Source: M55B177 sp034722275 (GTDB taxonomy: Bacteria; Chloroflexota; Dehalococcoidia; GIF9; AB-539-J10). Taken from it: a stretch of DNA of 64,000 nt. This document shows, one piece after another, positions 51,603-59,753 of this stretch. Where the stretch lies: assembly GCA_034722275.1 (NCBI GenBank), contig JAYENW010000022.1, positions 4,165 through 68,164 of the forward strand, written 5' to 3'. A program made the position numbers and the translations under genes. The number at the start of each line of letters is the position of its first letter. Positions within the stretch are counted from its first letter, which is position 1. The notes beneath the pieces were generated by a model. The model did not search any database and was not told the origin of the DNA. It saw only the letters and a list, made by a program, of their open reading frames with translations.

Positions 51603-53504
51603 ATGTCTGTGATATTAGATAAGATTGATAGTCCTGCTGATCTTAAAACATTGAGCTACGGCGAACTAAATCAGCTCTGTGCTGAGCTCAGAGAAAAGAT
51701 GGTGAACACAGTAAGCGTTACCGGTGGTCATCTGGCTTCCAGCCTGGGAGCAGTTGAGCTTAGCGTCGCCTTACATCGAGTATTTGACAGCCCCAAAGAT
51801 AAGATAATCTGGGATGTAGGGCATCAGAGCTATGCCCATAAACTGCTTACAGGACGAAAAGAGCAGTTTTCTTCTCTGCGACAGTATGGTGGGCTATCTG
51901 GTTTTCCCGACCCCGGTGAGAGCCCGCACGATTCTTTCGTTGCCGGTCACGGAGGCAATTCTATGTCCGCTGCCCTGGGTATGGCTCTGGCTCGTGATAT
52001 CGCTCATGATGATTATCACGTGGTGGCTGTCATTGGCGATGGCTGCCTAACTTGTGGCATGGTTTACGAAGCATTGAATCATGCCGGCCACCATGGCACA
52101 AAGTTGGTTGTCTTACTCAATGATAATGGTATGTCCATTTCACCCACTGTGGGAGCATTGTCGCGGCATCTGAATATGCTGCGGACCAGCCGCCGCTACA
52201 AGCAGGCTAAGGAAAGGACGAATCAGTTACTTTCTCTCATGCCTGGAGGGAGAAAGCTAAATTGTATGTTAAACCGCTTCAAAGAAGGAGCCAAAGCGGT
52301 TGTTATGCCTACCATGATATGGGAGCAACTCGGGTTTACTTACTTGGGACCGATAAATGGTCACAGCGTTGCCGAGGTTGAAGCCGCTCTTATCAAAGCT
52401 AAGAATTACCACAAGCCGGTGGTTATCCACGCGCTAACGACCAAGGGCAAAGGTTATCAGCCGGCAGAGGAAGACCCTGTCAGCTTTCATGGTGTATCTC
52501 CCCAGGGCGAGATATTGAGAACGGTACCTACTTATAGCGAGATATTCGCCCAAACAGTCGGCAGGATACTCAGAGATAACTCCAGAGTAGTCGTGGTGGC
52601 TGCTGCTATGGTTGAGGGCAATGGCTTGTCTTCCTTAGCTCGAGAATTTCCCCAGCGTATCCATGATGTGGGGATTTCTGAGCAGCATGCAGTTACTTTG
52701 GCTGCTGGCCTGGCTTCCCGGGGTCTCATCCCCATTGTAGCTATATATTCTACATTCCTGCAGCGTGCTTTTGATCAGATGTTGCACGATGTCTGTCTCC
52801 CCGACCTGCCGGTCATTTTTGCCCTGGACCGCAGTGGTATCGTAGGAGAAGACGGCAAAACACACCAGGGGATATTCGACCTATCTTATCTCAGTTTGAT
52901 GCCCAATATGATTGTTTCCGCTCCCGGGGATGAGGATGAGCTTCAACATTTACTCTATACTGCTCTGGAAGCCGGGCATCCTATGGCGATTCGCTATCCT
53001 CGGGGTTGCGGAACGGCAATCCCCTTGAAAAAGGAGTTCCATAGTATCCCTGTAGGCAAAGGTGAGTTGATAAAGGAAGGCAGGGATATAGCCATAATAG
53101 CCATTGGCTCAACCGTTATGCCTTCTCTGGAAGCAGCAGAGTATTTGACTGCTTGTGGAATTGATGCCTTGGTGGTTAATGCCCGCTTTGTCAGACCTCT
53201 GGATGAAGAGCTTATTCTGGAGGCTGCCAGCTATGCCGGGAAAATAGTCACGGTGGAGGATAATGTTCTCAAGGGTGGTTTTGGTGCCTCGGTGCTGGAA
53301 TTGCTGGAGAAGGCTAAAATCTCAGATATTAAAGTAAAGCGATTGGGCATTCCTGATGAATTTGTCACTCATGGAAAACAGGATTTCCTGCGCTCGCTTT
53401 ATCATCTCGATGCGCAGGGTATCGCCGCAGAATGCGCTGGTTTTCTAGCTGATGTTGAGCCAGAGATACAGAGAAAATTCAGCGCCGTTGTCTTCAAGCA
53501 CTAA
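51603..53504 (+). CDS. dxs: 1-deoxy-D-xylulose-5-phosphate synthase
   Basis: The first enzyme of the MEP isoprenoid route, joining pyruvate and glyceraldehyde 3-phosphate with TPP. The 633-residue chain has the GDGCLTCGMVYEALNHAG TPP motif near residue 148-165, the conserved His in GGHLASSLGAVELSVALH and DVGHQSYAHKLLTGR near 60-75, and the transketolase-type pyrimidine domain with DVGISEQHAVTLAAGLA near 360. RYPRGCG near 470 and the C-terminal domain are complete. AAGGGAAG precedes the ATG. Upstream, 51406-51602 has a TATAGT but no convincing -35 box. Confidence 0.97.
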   Translation: MSVILDKIDSPADLKTLSYGELNQLCAELREKMVNTVSVTGGHLASSLGAVELSVALHRVFDSPKDKIIWDVGHQSYAHKLLTGRKEQFSSLRQYGGLSGFPDPGESPHDSFVAGHGGNSMSAALGMALARDIAHDDYHVVAVIGDGCLTCGMVYEALNHAGHHGTKLVVLLNDNGMSISPTVGALSRHLNMLRTSRRYKQAKERTNQLLSLMPGGRKLNCMLNRFKEGAKAVVMPTMIWEQLGFTYLGPINGHSVAEVEAALIKAKNYHKPVVIHALTTKGKGYQPAEEDPVSFHGVSPQGEILRTVPTYSEIFAQTVGRILRDNSRVVVVAAAMVEGNGLSSLAREFPQRIHDVGISEQHAVTLAAGLASRGLIPIVAIYSTFLQRAFDQMLHDVCLPDLPVIFALDRSGIVGEDGKTHQGIFDLSYLSLMPNMIVSAPGDEDELQHLLYTALEAGHPMAIRYPRGCGTAIPLKKEFHSIPVGKGELIKEGRDIAIIAIGSTVMPSLEAAEYLTACGIDALVVNARFVRPLDEELILEAASYAGKIVTVEDNVLKGGFGASVLELLEKAKISDIKVKRLGIPDEFVTHGKQDFLRSLYHLDAQGIAAECAGFLADVEPEIQRKFSAVVFKH

Positions 53505-53765
53505 TTCGCTGTTTTCCTAATGCCTCCCCTCACTATGGAAGTGCCCTAGCCAGTATACTCTGCTCTTTGAACAGGGAAATCTGATGCTGATTGACACGCT
53601 AAGTCTTTCTTCAAGGATAAGTTCTCTCCTGTGGTACCAGGCAATGCCTGTTATATTGCGAGAAGAAGAGCCGCAGCGGAAGTCCCGAGATGATGCGAAC
53701 TATCTTGGAAGGGGGCATATAGAGGTGATTTTTTCTGAAAATTCCCGAATATTGGTCTAAAATTG
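53505..53765. other. Intergenic region without a recognisable gene
   Basis: The stretch between dxs and the glm operon promoter (261 bases) has no ORF with a plausible ribosome site and no tRNA or ncRNA I can identify. I found no terminator with a clear stem and U-run after dxs. Confidence 0.5.
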
Positions 53766-53805
53766 TTGTCAATTAGGTACTTCAGTGTTATCTTTCTAAG
53801 TACCT
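53766..53805 (+). promoter_or_regulatory. Promoter with overlapping inverted-repeat operator before glmM
   Basis: TTGTCA (53766-53771) and the extended -10 TGTTATCTT (TATCTT 53789-53794) are 17 bases apart. The inverted repeat AGGTACTT (53775-53782) and AAGTACCT (53798-53805) lies with one arm in the spacer and the other right after the -10, so a dimeric repressor bound there would block RNA polymerase. Transcription would start near 53801, giving a leader of about 23 bases to the ATG at 53824. A regulator has not been identified. Confidence 0.45.
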
Positions 53806-53823
53806 TATTCATATAAGATTCTA

Positions 53824-55206
53824 ATGAATGCTAGTATCAGTAAAGGGCGGCGCTTATTTGGCACCAGTGGCATCAGGGGTGTGGTTCATCAGGATATCAC
53901 TCCGAGTTTCTGTCGTGAAGTTGCCCGAGCACTGGGCACTACCGTGCCAATGCAGTCTAAAATTTGTATTGCCACTGATACCAGGCAGAGCCGTGAGTTA
54001 ATCAAGGAAGCGGTCATATCTGGTTTGTGCTCTACAGGCATTGATGTGACTGACCTGGGAATTTTGCCTACTCCAGCGCTATCTCTGCTGACCAGGGAAA
54101 TGGATTTCGATACCGGAGTCATGATTACGGCTTCACATAATCCACCAGAATATAATGGCATCAAGCTCTTTAACAAAGATGCTGTGGGGTACAGCCAGAC
54201 TCAGGAAATGGAGGTAGAAAGGCTTTATTTTGGCGGAAAGTTCCGGTCCGGGAATGGGATTTCAGAGCAAGTATGTGATGGGAAAGAACGATATCTTTCC
54301 TTTATTAAAGCTCAGCTTTCTTCCTGGAAGACCGACTATGAGTTAAAGTTAGTTGTTGACCCTGGCAACGGCGCTGCTTCTGGTTTTGCCAGTTATATCT
54401 TCAGCCAGATGGGCCTCAATGTACTCCCTATAAATGACCAGCCTGATGGTCTTTTCTCAGGAAGAAATCCCGAACCCAAAGAGGATACGCTTCAGGGAAC
54501 TGTTGAGTTCTTAAGGCAGCAGCAAGCTGATTTAGCTGTCTGTTTTGACGGCGATGCCGACCGGGTTGTCTTCTGTGACAGAGAGGGTTTTCTGGGATTT
54601 AACGAGATGATTGCCTTTGTATCACGATTAATGCTCAAGAAAACAGAAAAGAAAACAGTGGCTACCACAGTAGAAACGGGTAGACTTGTTGACTTAGCAC
54701 TGAATGACTTGGGGGGGAAAGTGGTGCGGGGTAAAGTAGGTGATGTCAACGTAGCTTATTTAGCCCGGGAGTGTGATGCGGCTCTGGGTGTGGAAGGTGT
54801 CGGTGTTTATATCTTTCCTGAGCTGGGTTACTATCCCGATAGCATCTTTGCTGTGCTCAGCCTGTTAAATGGGTTGGATGATGCCAGGGAAATCCGGGAA
54901 TTCTTCATGGGAATCCCCAGGCTCTTCTTTCAAAAGAGTAAAGTTGTTTGTCCTGCTGAGCTCAAAGAGCCAGTAATGGCTCAGGTGAAAGACCACTCGC
55001 TAGTGCTTAAAGTAGACAAGCAGCCCGAGATAAACGCTATTGATGGAGTAAGGCTGGAGTTTCCTGATTCATGGGTGCTCATCAGACCCAGCGGCACTGA
55101 GCCTGCCATCCGGGTCATGGCTGAGTCAGTATCAATGGTACAGGTGAGTGAACTCATAAGGAAGGGGAGTGAGTTCGTGCAAAGTCTTGTGGAGGTCATT
55201 CGATGA
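53824..55206 (+). CDS. glmM: Phosphoglucosamine mutase / phosphohexomutase
   Basis: An alpha-D-phosphohexomutase (460 residues) that, with its neighbours, should convert glucosamine 6-phosphate to the 1-phosphate. FGTSGIRGVV stands at the start, the phosphoserine loop is VMITASHNPPEYNGIKLFN near 98-116 (Ser in SHNP), the metal loop is CFDGDADRVVF near 241, and the phosphate-binding IRPSGTEPAIRV is near 425. The sugar-binding loop reads GVEGVGVYIFPE, unlike the usual GGExSG form, so the exact sugar is uncertain. It overlaps the next gene by four bases. Confidence 0.88.
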   Translation: MNASISKGRRLFGTSGIRGVVHQDITPSFCREVARALGTTVPMQSKICIATDTRQSRELIKEAVISGLCSTGIDVTDLGILPTPALSLLTREMDFDTGVMITASHNPPEYNGIKLFNKDAVGYSQTQEMEVERLYFGGKFRSGNGISEQVCDGKERYLSFIKAQLSSWKTDYELKLVVDPGNGAASGFASYIFSQMGLNVLPINDQPDGLFSGRNPEPKEDTLQGTVEFLRQQQADLAVCFDGDADRVVFCDREGFLGFNEMIAFVSRLMLKKTEKKTVATTVETGRLVDLALNDLGGKVVRGKVGDVNVAYLARECDAALGVEGVGVYIFPELGYYPDSIFAVLSLLNGLDDAREIREFFMGIPRLFFQKSKVVCPAELKEPVMAQVKDHSLVLKVDKQPEINAIDGVRLEFPDSWVLIRPSGTEPAIRVMAESVSMVQVSELIRKGSEFVQSLVEVIR

Positions 55207-56546
55207 AACCAAACCGCTTTCAGTCTAAAGCTGTTTTCCTCTGTGGGGGCATTAGCAAAAGGATGTTTCCCATCACCGAGGATAAGATCCTTCTGGATTT
55301 TCTGGGCAAGCCTTTGCTCCAGTACCAGATAGAAATGGCACAGGAAGCAGGATTAAAGCACTTTGTGTTCATCGTAAATCCCCAAAATATGGAAAAGATA
55401 AGGCAGATAGCTGATAATATTTCTGATATCGATGTTGAACTTACTCTTCAGGAAAAGCCGCTGGGTATTGCTGATGCCTTGAAAAGCGCCGCACCTCTTC
55501 TCCAGGGGTCAGTTCTGGTAATAAATCCCAATGATGTCTTCGCAAGTTCTGCATATAGCAAGATCAGATCTGAAAGCTGTCAGCTCTCGAGTGTCAGCTC
55601 TTGTATGCTGGGCTATCAGGTTGACAGGTACTTTCCCGGTGGCTACCTTGAAGTGAATTCCCAGAACGAGCTGCTTCACATTGTAGAGAAGCCTGAGCCA
55701 GGTGAAGAGCCAAGCGACCTGGTCAATATCTTGATTCACCTCCATAATGAGCCTGTAAAGCTTCTGGAGTATATTGAAACTGTCCAGAGCGATAAAGATG
55801 ATGTTTATGAATGTGCCTTGGAGGGTATGGTACAGGAAGGGCACAAAATCAAGGTTATTCCTTACGATGATTTCTGGATGTCCATCAAATATCCCTGGCA
55901 TATCTTCAAGGCGATGGAATATTTCCTGGATAAGGGTGAACCTTACATTTCCCCCACAGCTCGTATCTCTGATAAAGCAAGCATTGATGGAAAGGTTATC
56001 TTGAGTGACAAGGTTAAGGTGCTGGAAAATGCTGTGATCCGAGGCCCGGTATACATTGGCCCCAATTCTGTCATTGGCAACAACTCCCTGGTGCGGGACT
56101 ATAGCCACATCGGTGCTAACTCTGTTGTGGGTTACTCTACTGAAATAAAACACTCCTATATTGGAGATAACTGCTGGTTCCACTCCAATTACGTAGGTGA
56201 TTCTATCATCGGTGATGATTGTTCTTTCGGCAGTGGCACTATAACAGCTAATTTCCGCCTTGATGAAGAGAATATCTGCATAATAATTGATGGCAGTCGT
56301 GTGGACACCGGGTATGACAAGCTGGGTGCCATAATTGGCAAAGGTTGCCGCGTTGGGGTAAATGCCTGCCTCATGCCTGGAATTCGAATTGGCCACAACT
56401 CTTTTGTGGGACCACATGTATGTCTCAATGAGGACTTGGCGACAAATAAAGCGGTTATGATTGAGCCCCGATACCAGGTTGTGGATAATGGAACACAATT
56501 AACTCAGGATAAAAGACAGGAACTATTGAAGAGGTTAGAGAAGTAA
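55203..56546 (+). CDS. GlmU-like nucleotidyltransferase with left-handed beta-helix domain
   Basis: A two-domain protein (447 residues). The N-terminal domain (about 1-235) resembles sugar-phosphate nucleotidylyltransferases, beginning VFLCGGISKRMFPITEDKIL. In most members the motif is GxGTRMxPLTxxxPK; here GTR is SKR and PK is DK, so catalytic competence is uncertain. A hexapeptide-repeat domain (about 250-425) gives a left-handed beta-helix with GPVYIGPNSVIGNNSLVRDY and ends in acetyltransferase-type repeats. Position between glmM and glmS supports a role in UDP-N-acetylglucosamine synthesis. Overlaps glmM by four bases. Confidence 0.85.
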   Translation: MKPNRFQSKAVFLCGGISKRMFPITEDKILLDFLGKPLLQYQIEMAQEAGLKHFVFIVNPQNMEKIRQIADNISDIDVELTLQEKPLGIADALKSAAPLLQGSVLVINPNDVFASSAYSKIRSESCQLSSVSSCMLGYQVDRYFPGGYLEVNSQNELLHIVEKPEPGEEPSDLVNILIHLHNEPVKLLEYIETVQSDKDDVYECALEGMVQEGHKIKVIPYDDFWMSIKYPWHIFKAMEYFLDKGEPYISPTARISDKASIDGKVILSDKVKVLENAVIRGPVYIGPNSVIGNNSLVRDYSHIGANSVVGYSTEIKHSYIGDNCWFHSNYVGDSIIGDDCSFGSGTITANFRLDEENICIIIDGSRVDTGYDKLGAIIGKGCRVGVNACLMPGIRIGHNSFVGPHVCLNEDLATNKAVMIEPRYQVVDNGTQLTQDKRQELLKRLEK

Positions 56547-56607
56547 AGTGAAAGTGAAATCTTGTTGATGAAGAAGGATTTTATGGGTTATTATGTGGAG
56601 AGCGAAA

Positions 56608-58386
56608 ATGTGTGGCATTATCGGTTATTGTGGTAAACAGCCAGCAGCCTCCCTTGTCTTCCGGGCACTGAAGTTGCTGGAATATCGCGGCTATGATTCT
56701 GCAGGCATGGCTGCCATACATGATGGGCAACTGCTGATAAAAAAGGATGCTGGGAAGATTGACGAGGTCAATCAGAAACACAATCTGGAGGCTCTTCCTG
56801 GGAGTATAGCTATTGCGCATACTCGCTGGGCGACTCATGGCGGTGTCACTCAGGCTAATGCTCACCCCCATTCGGATTGTAACAATAGGGTAGCGGTGGT
56901 TCACAATGGTATTATTGAGAACTATCAAGAGCTCCGTCAGGAACTCATCAGCAAAGGACACTGTTTCAGCTCGGAAACTGACAGCGAAGTTATTCCTCAT
57001 CTCATTGAGGAGGAGCTAAAAAATGGCTGCTCTTCATTGGAACATGCTGTTTTAGCCATCGCTCCCCAACTCGAAGGTTCTTATGCTTTTGTGGCTTTTT
57101 CCCTTGAGGAGCCTGGCAAACTTGTGGGCACCAGGAAAAATAATCCCTTGATTGTTGGTATTGGTGACCAGGGTTATTATATTAGCAGTGATGCCATGGC
57201 GTTCTCTAAAGATGCTCATCGTCTAATTACTTTAGAAGATACTGAGGTAGTGGTGCTGACATCAGATAAAATGGAATTCTTTGATGCTGTAGGGAATAAG
57301 CTCACCAAGCAAGTCAGTGAACTTGATAGAGGCTGGGCGGATGCCGGGAAAAATAGTTATCCTTTCTTCATGCTCAAGGAGATAATGGAGCAGCCCCAGG
57401 CACTAGAAAAAACAATAAAGCAAGATGAGAGGAAATTCACCAAGGTCGCTCTGGATATCTTGAGGGCCAAGCAGGTGATAATTACTGCTTGTGGCACCTC
57501 CCGTTATGCTGCCCTGGTAGGGAGGTACCTTTTTTCCAAAGTAGGCCGCATGTTTTCTGATGTTGTCATGGCCTCTGAGTTCGGCTATTTCGCTGACTCG
57601 GTGGATAAGAATACCGTAGTCATAGCTGTATCTCAGAGTGGCGAGACCGCTGATGTAATTGAAGGAGTAAAAGCAGCTAAAGTTGCTGGCGCTGAAATTG
57701 TCTCCATTGTCAACCGCCCGAATTCCATGCTAGCAAACCTGAGCCACCATGTTATTCGCCTTAATTGTGGTTCCGAAGTAGGAGTAGCAGCTACGAAAAC
57801 TTTCTTATGCCAGTTAGCCGTGTTTTACCTCTTATCCTTCTCCATGGTTAACTCTTTTGATGAGGCGCAAAACAAACTTAACACTGTGTGCAGCAAGGTA
57901 AGTGAAGCCTTGAGGGAGAACAGCGATAAGCTGATTGAGCTCAGCCAGAGGTTGAAAGCTAGGGATGACTTTTATTACATTGGTCGGGGAATTAACTTTT
58001 CTATTGCCACTGAAGGTGCTCTGAAGCTCAAGGAGATTTCCTATATCCACGCCGAAGGGATGCCTGCCGGAGAGCTTAAACATGGTACGCTTGCTCTCAT
58101 TGAAGAGAACACGCCAGTGGTGGTTATCTGCCCTGCTGACTATACCTATGCTGAAACTCTGAGTAATGCTATGGAAGCCAAGTCCCGTGGGGCTTACATC
58201 ATCGGCGTTTCTGACAAAGAGAGTGACATCTTCGATTTCTGGGTCAAGGTTCCTCAGGTTGATGAGTTACTATATCCCATGGTTACTGTAGTTCCTCTGC
58301 AATTACTGGCTTATCATCTGGCCATTGCTCGAGGATGCGACCCTGACAAGCCACGCAATCTGGCGAAATCCGTTACTGTGAAGTAG
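56608..58386 (+). CDS. glmS: Glutamine-fructose-6-phosphate aminotransferase (isomerizing)
   Basis: Makes glucosamine 6-phosphate from fructose 6-phosphate and glutamine. The start is the ATG at 56608 rather than the frame limit at 56593: after removal of Met the protein begins CGIIGYCG, and that cysteine is the glutaminase nucleophile. AHTRWATHGGVTQANAHPH near 73-91 is the glutaminase core. Two SIS domains follow (ITACGTSRYAALVGRYLFSK near 290 and YYIGRGINFSIATEGALKLKE near 450). The end PRNLAKSVTVK is exact for the family. No glmS ribozyme is visible upstream; the intergenic gap is only 61 bases. Confidence 0.97.
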   Translation: MCGIIGYCGKQPAASLVFRALKLLEYRGYDSAGMAAIHDGQLLIKKDAGKIDEVNQKHNLEALPGSIAIAHTRWATHGGVTQANAHPHSDCNNRVAVVHNGIIENYQELRQELISKGHCFSSETDSEVIPHLIEEELKNGCSSLEHAVLAIAPQLEGSYAFVAFSLEEPGKLVGTRKNNPLIVGIGDQGYYISSDAMAFSKDAHRLITLEDTEVVVLTSDKMEFFDAVGNKLTKQVSELDRGWADAGKNSYPFFMLKEIMEQPQALEKTIKQDERKFTKVALDILRAKQVIITACGTSRYAALVGRYLFSKVGRMFSDVVMASEFGYFADSVDKNTVVIAVSQSGETADVIEGVKAAKVAGAEIVSIVNRPNSMLANLSHHVIRLNCGSEVGVAATKTFLCQLAVFYLLSFSMVNSFDEAQNKLNTVCSKVSEALRENSDKLIELSQRLKARDDFYYIGRGINFSIATEGALKLKEISYIHAEGMPAGELKHGTLALIEENTPVVVICPADYTYAETLSNAMEAKSRGAYIIGVSDKESDIFDFWVKVPQVDELLYPMVTVVPLQLLAYHLAIARGCDPDKPRNLAKSVTVK

Positions 58387-58522
58387 CTCTCAGCCTATTC
58401 TCAGTTGTACTTCGAGAAACTCTCTTGATCTCTCATTTTGGTTCATTTTTCACTTACATTGCTCTAGCGGTTATAACCTGTTGAGGGATAGAATAGGCTG
58501 TATCTTTGAGTGGATATTGTGC

Positions 58523-58551
58523 TTTACAAGACTGAGGTTTGTGGCTAAAAT
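58523..58551 (+). promoter_or_regulatory. Promoter of tRNA-Gly
   Basis: TTTACA (58523-58528) and TAAAAT (58546-58551) are 17 bases apart, each one mismatch from consensus. Transcription would start near 58558, nine bases before the mature tRNA 5' end at 58567. Confidence 0.6.
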
Positions 58552-58566
58552 AAGTGTGGTTTTTCT

Positions 58567-58641
58567 GCGGGTGTAACTCAACGGTAGAGTGCTTGCTTCC
58601 CAAGCAAGATGTCGCGGGTCCGAATCCCGTCACCCGCTCCA
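58567..58641 (+). tRNA. tRNA-Gly (anticodon CCC)
   Basis: The acceptor stem is GCGGGTG/CACCCGC with discriminator U and an encoded CCA at 58639-58641. The anticodon stem CTTGC/GCAAG encloses TTCCCAA with anticodon CCC, reading GGG. The T arm is GCGGGTCCGAATCCCGT. It is the likely insertion point of the accessory region to its right, because a recombinase begins 81 bases after it. Confidence 0.97.
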
Positions 58642-58713
58642 CCACAGATATAAATCATAGTTACGCTATTTCCAAAAAGTCCACGCAAAATCCGTTAAAA
58701 GAGTGCTTGCTTC
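58586..58713 (+). repeat. 14-base direct repeat: tRNA-Gly anticodon arm and recombinase front
   Basis: AGAGTGCTTGCTTC occurs at 58586-58599 inside the tRNA-Gly anticodon arm and again, identically, at 58700-58713, nine bases before the ATG of the first recombinase. This looks like a partial attachment-site duplication. The two copies are only 114 bases apart, so they do not bracket the recombinase. Confidence 0.5.
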
Positions 58714-58721
58714 GTCAGAAA

Positions 58722-59753
58722 ATGACGCCGACGGAACTCTCAAGTCTCATGTCAGGTTACTCCCTCTGTGCCCAGACCGAAGGCAAGAGCAAAAATACGG
58801 TAACTATTGTCACCAGAAGTGTAACCTACTTTAATGATTTCCTAAGTGTCAACGGGCTGAGCACTGATGTTACACAGATAGGCACTAGAGAGATAAGGAC
58901 GTTCATTTTCCATCTCCAGCAGAAGAGGTGCTTTAGCAATCACCCCTATAGCAAAGCACAACGAAGAGGACTCTCCGGGCACACTATCAATACTTATATG
59001 AGGTCAATACGAGCTTTTTGGTCATGGCTTGTCGAAGAGGAGATAATAGAGGTCAATCCCTTCTCCAGGCTTAAGATACCCAAGCCACCCAAAAAGGTCA
59101 TAGCCACCTTTTCCCAGTATCAGATCGAGTCGCTACTAAGTATTATGAATAACTCACCCGAAGGCTATCGGGACATGGTTATCATTCTCACCCTGCTCGA
59201 TACCGGGCTGAGGGTAAATGAACTGATAAACCTAAAGATGGAGCATGTATGGCTTGAGGAAAGTATAATCAAGGTTCTTGGTAAGGGCAACAAGGAGAGG
59301 CTGGTGCCTATCGGTAAGCAGATCCGAAAACTACTGTGGCGCTACATTAGTCAGTATCGCCCTGAACCAGCACTGCCAAACTTGGATAATCTATTCTTAA
59401 ACCGGGATGGGAGGCCGCTAACCAAAAACCGGCTGGATAGTCTAATGAAGCACTATGGTAAACTGGCAGGGCTTACCGGCATCAGATGTTCCCCTCACAC
59501 TCTCAGACATACCTTTGCCATTAACTACCTGAGAAACGGGGGTGATGTTTTCAGCCTGCAGAAAATACTGGGGCACTCAAGTCTGGAGATGACGAGACGG
59601 TATTGTGAATTGGCTGATGTCGATATGAGGAGGGCTCATGCTATAGCCAGCCCTGTGGATAATCTTAAGATAGGAAGGAAATCAGTTTTAGTCCGCGGCA
59701 CTAAGGGCAAGAAAATCAAAATGCGTCAGGAAAAGGCTAACTGTCAGCAGTAG
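58722..59753 (+). CDS. Tyrosine recombinase 1 (phage-type integrase)
   Basis: A tyrosine site-specific recombinase of 343 residues. A SAM-like N-terminal DNA-binding domain (about 1-120, with LSGHTINTYMRSIRAFWSWL) precedes the catalytic domain. The active-site residues are visible: Arg near 164 in LLDTGLRVNELINL, Lys near 190 in VLGKGNKERLVP, His/Arg in SPHTLRHTFA near 259, His in ILGHSSLEMT near 286, and the nucleophile Tyr in RRYCELADVD near 295. The frame runs back into the tRNA-Gly gene, so I start at the first ATG after the tRNA; there is no clear ribosome site. It is a close paralogue of recombinase 2. Its end overlaps the minus-strand HTH gene tail to tail by 17 bases. Confidence 0.92.
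   Translation: MTPTELSSLMSGYSLCAQTEGKSKNTVTIVTRSVTYFNDFLSVNGLSTDVTQIGTREIRTFIFHLQQKRCFSNHPYSKAQRRGLSGHTINTYMRSIRAFWSWLVEEEIIEVNPFSRLKIPKPPKKVIATFSQYQIESLLSIMNNSPEGYRDMVIILTLLDTGLRVNELINLKMEHVWLEESIIKVLGKGNKERLVPIGKQIRKLLWRYISQYRPEPALPNLDNLFLNRDGRPLTKNRLDSLMKHYGKLAGLTGIRCSPHTLRHTFAINYLRNGGDVFSLQKILGHSSLEMTRRYCELADVDMRRAHAIASPVDNLKIGRKSVLVRGTKGKKIKMRQEKANCQQ

Noticed and set aside
55509..56498. 329-codon ORF on the minus strand
   Set aside because: It runs fully antisense to the GlmU-like gene, has no ribosome site, and its translation shows no motif; the plus strand protein has clear domains.
58454..58645. 63-codon minus-strand ORF across tRNA-Gly
   Set aside because: Antisense read-through of the tRNA gene and its promoter.
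58554..58721. N-terminal extension of recombinase 1
   Set aside because: The upstream part of the frame is translated tRNA-Gly sequence and matches no recombinase N-terminus.
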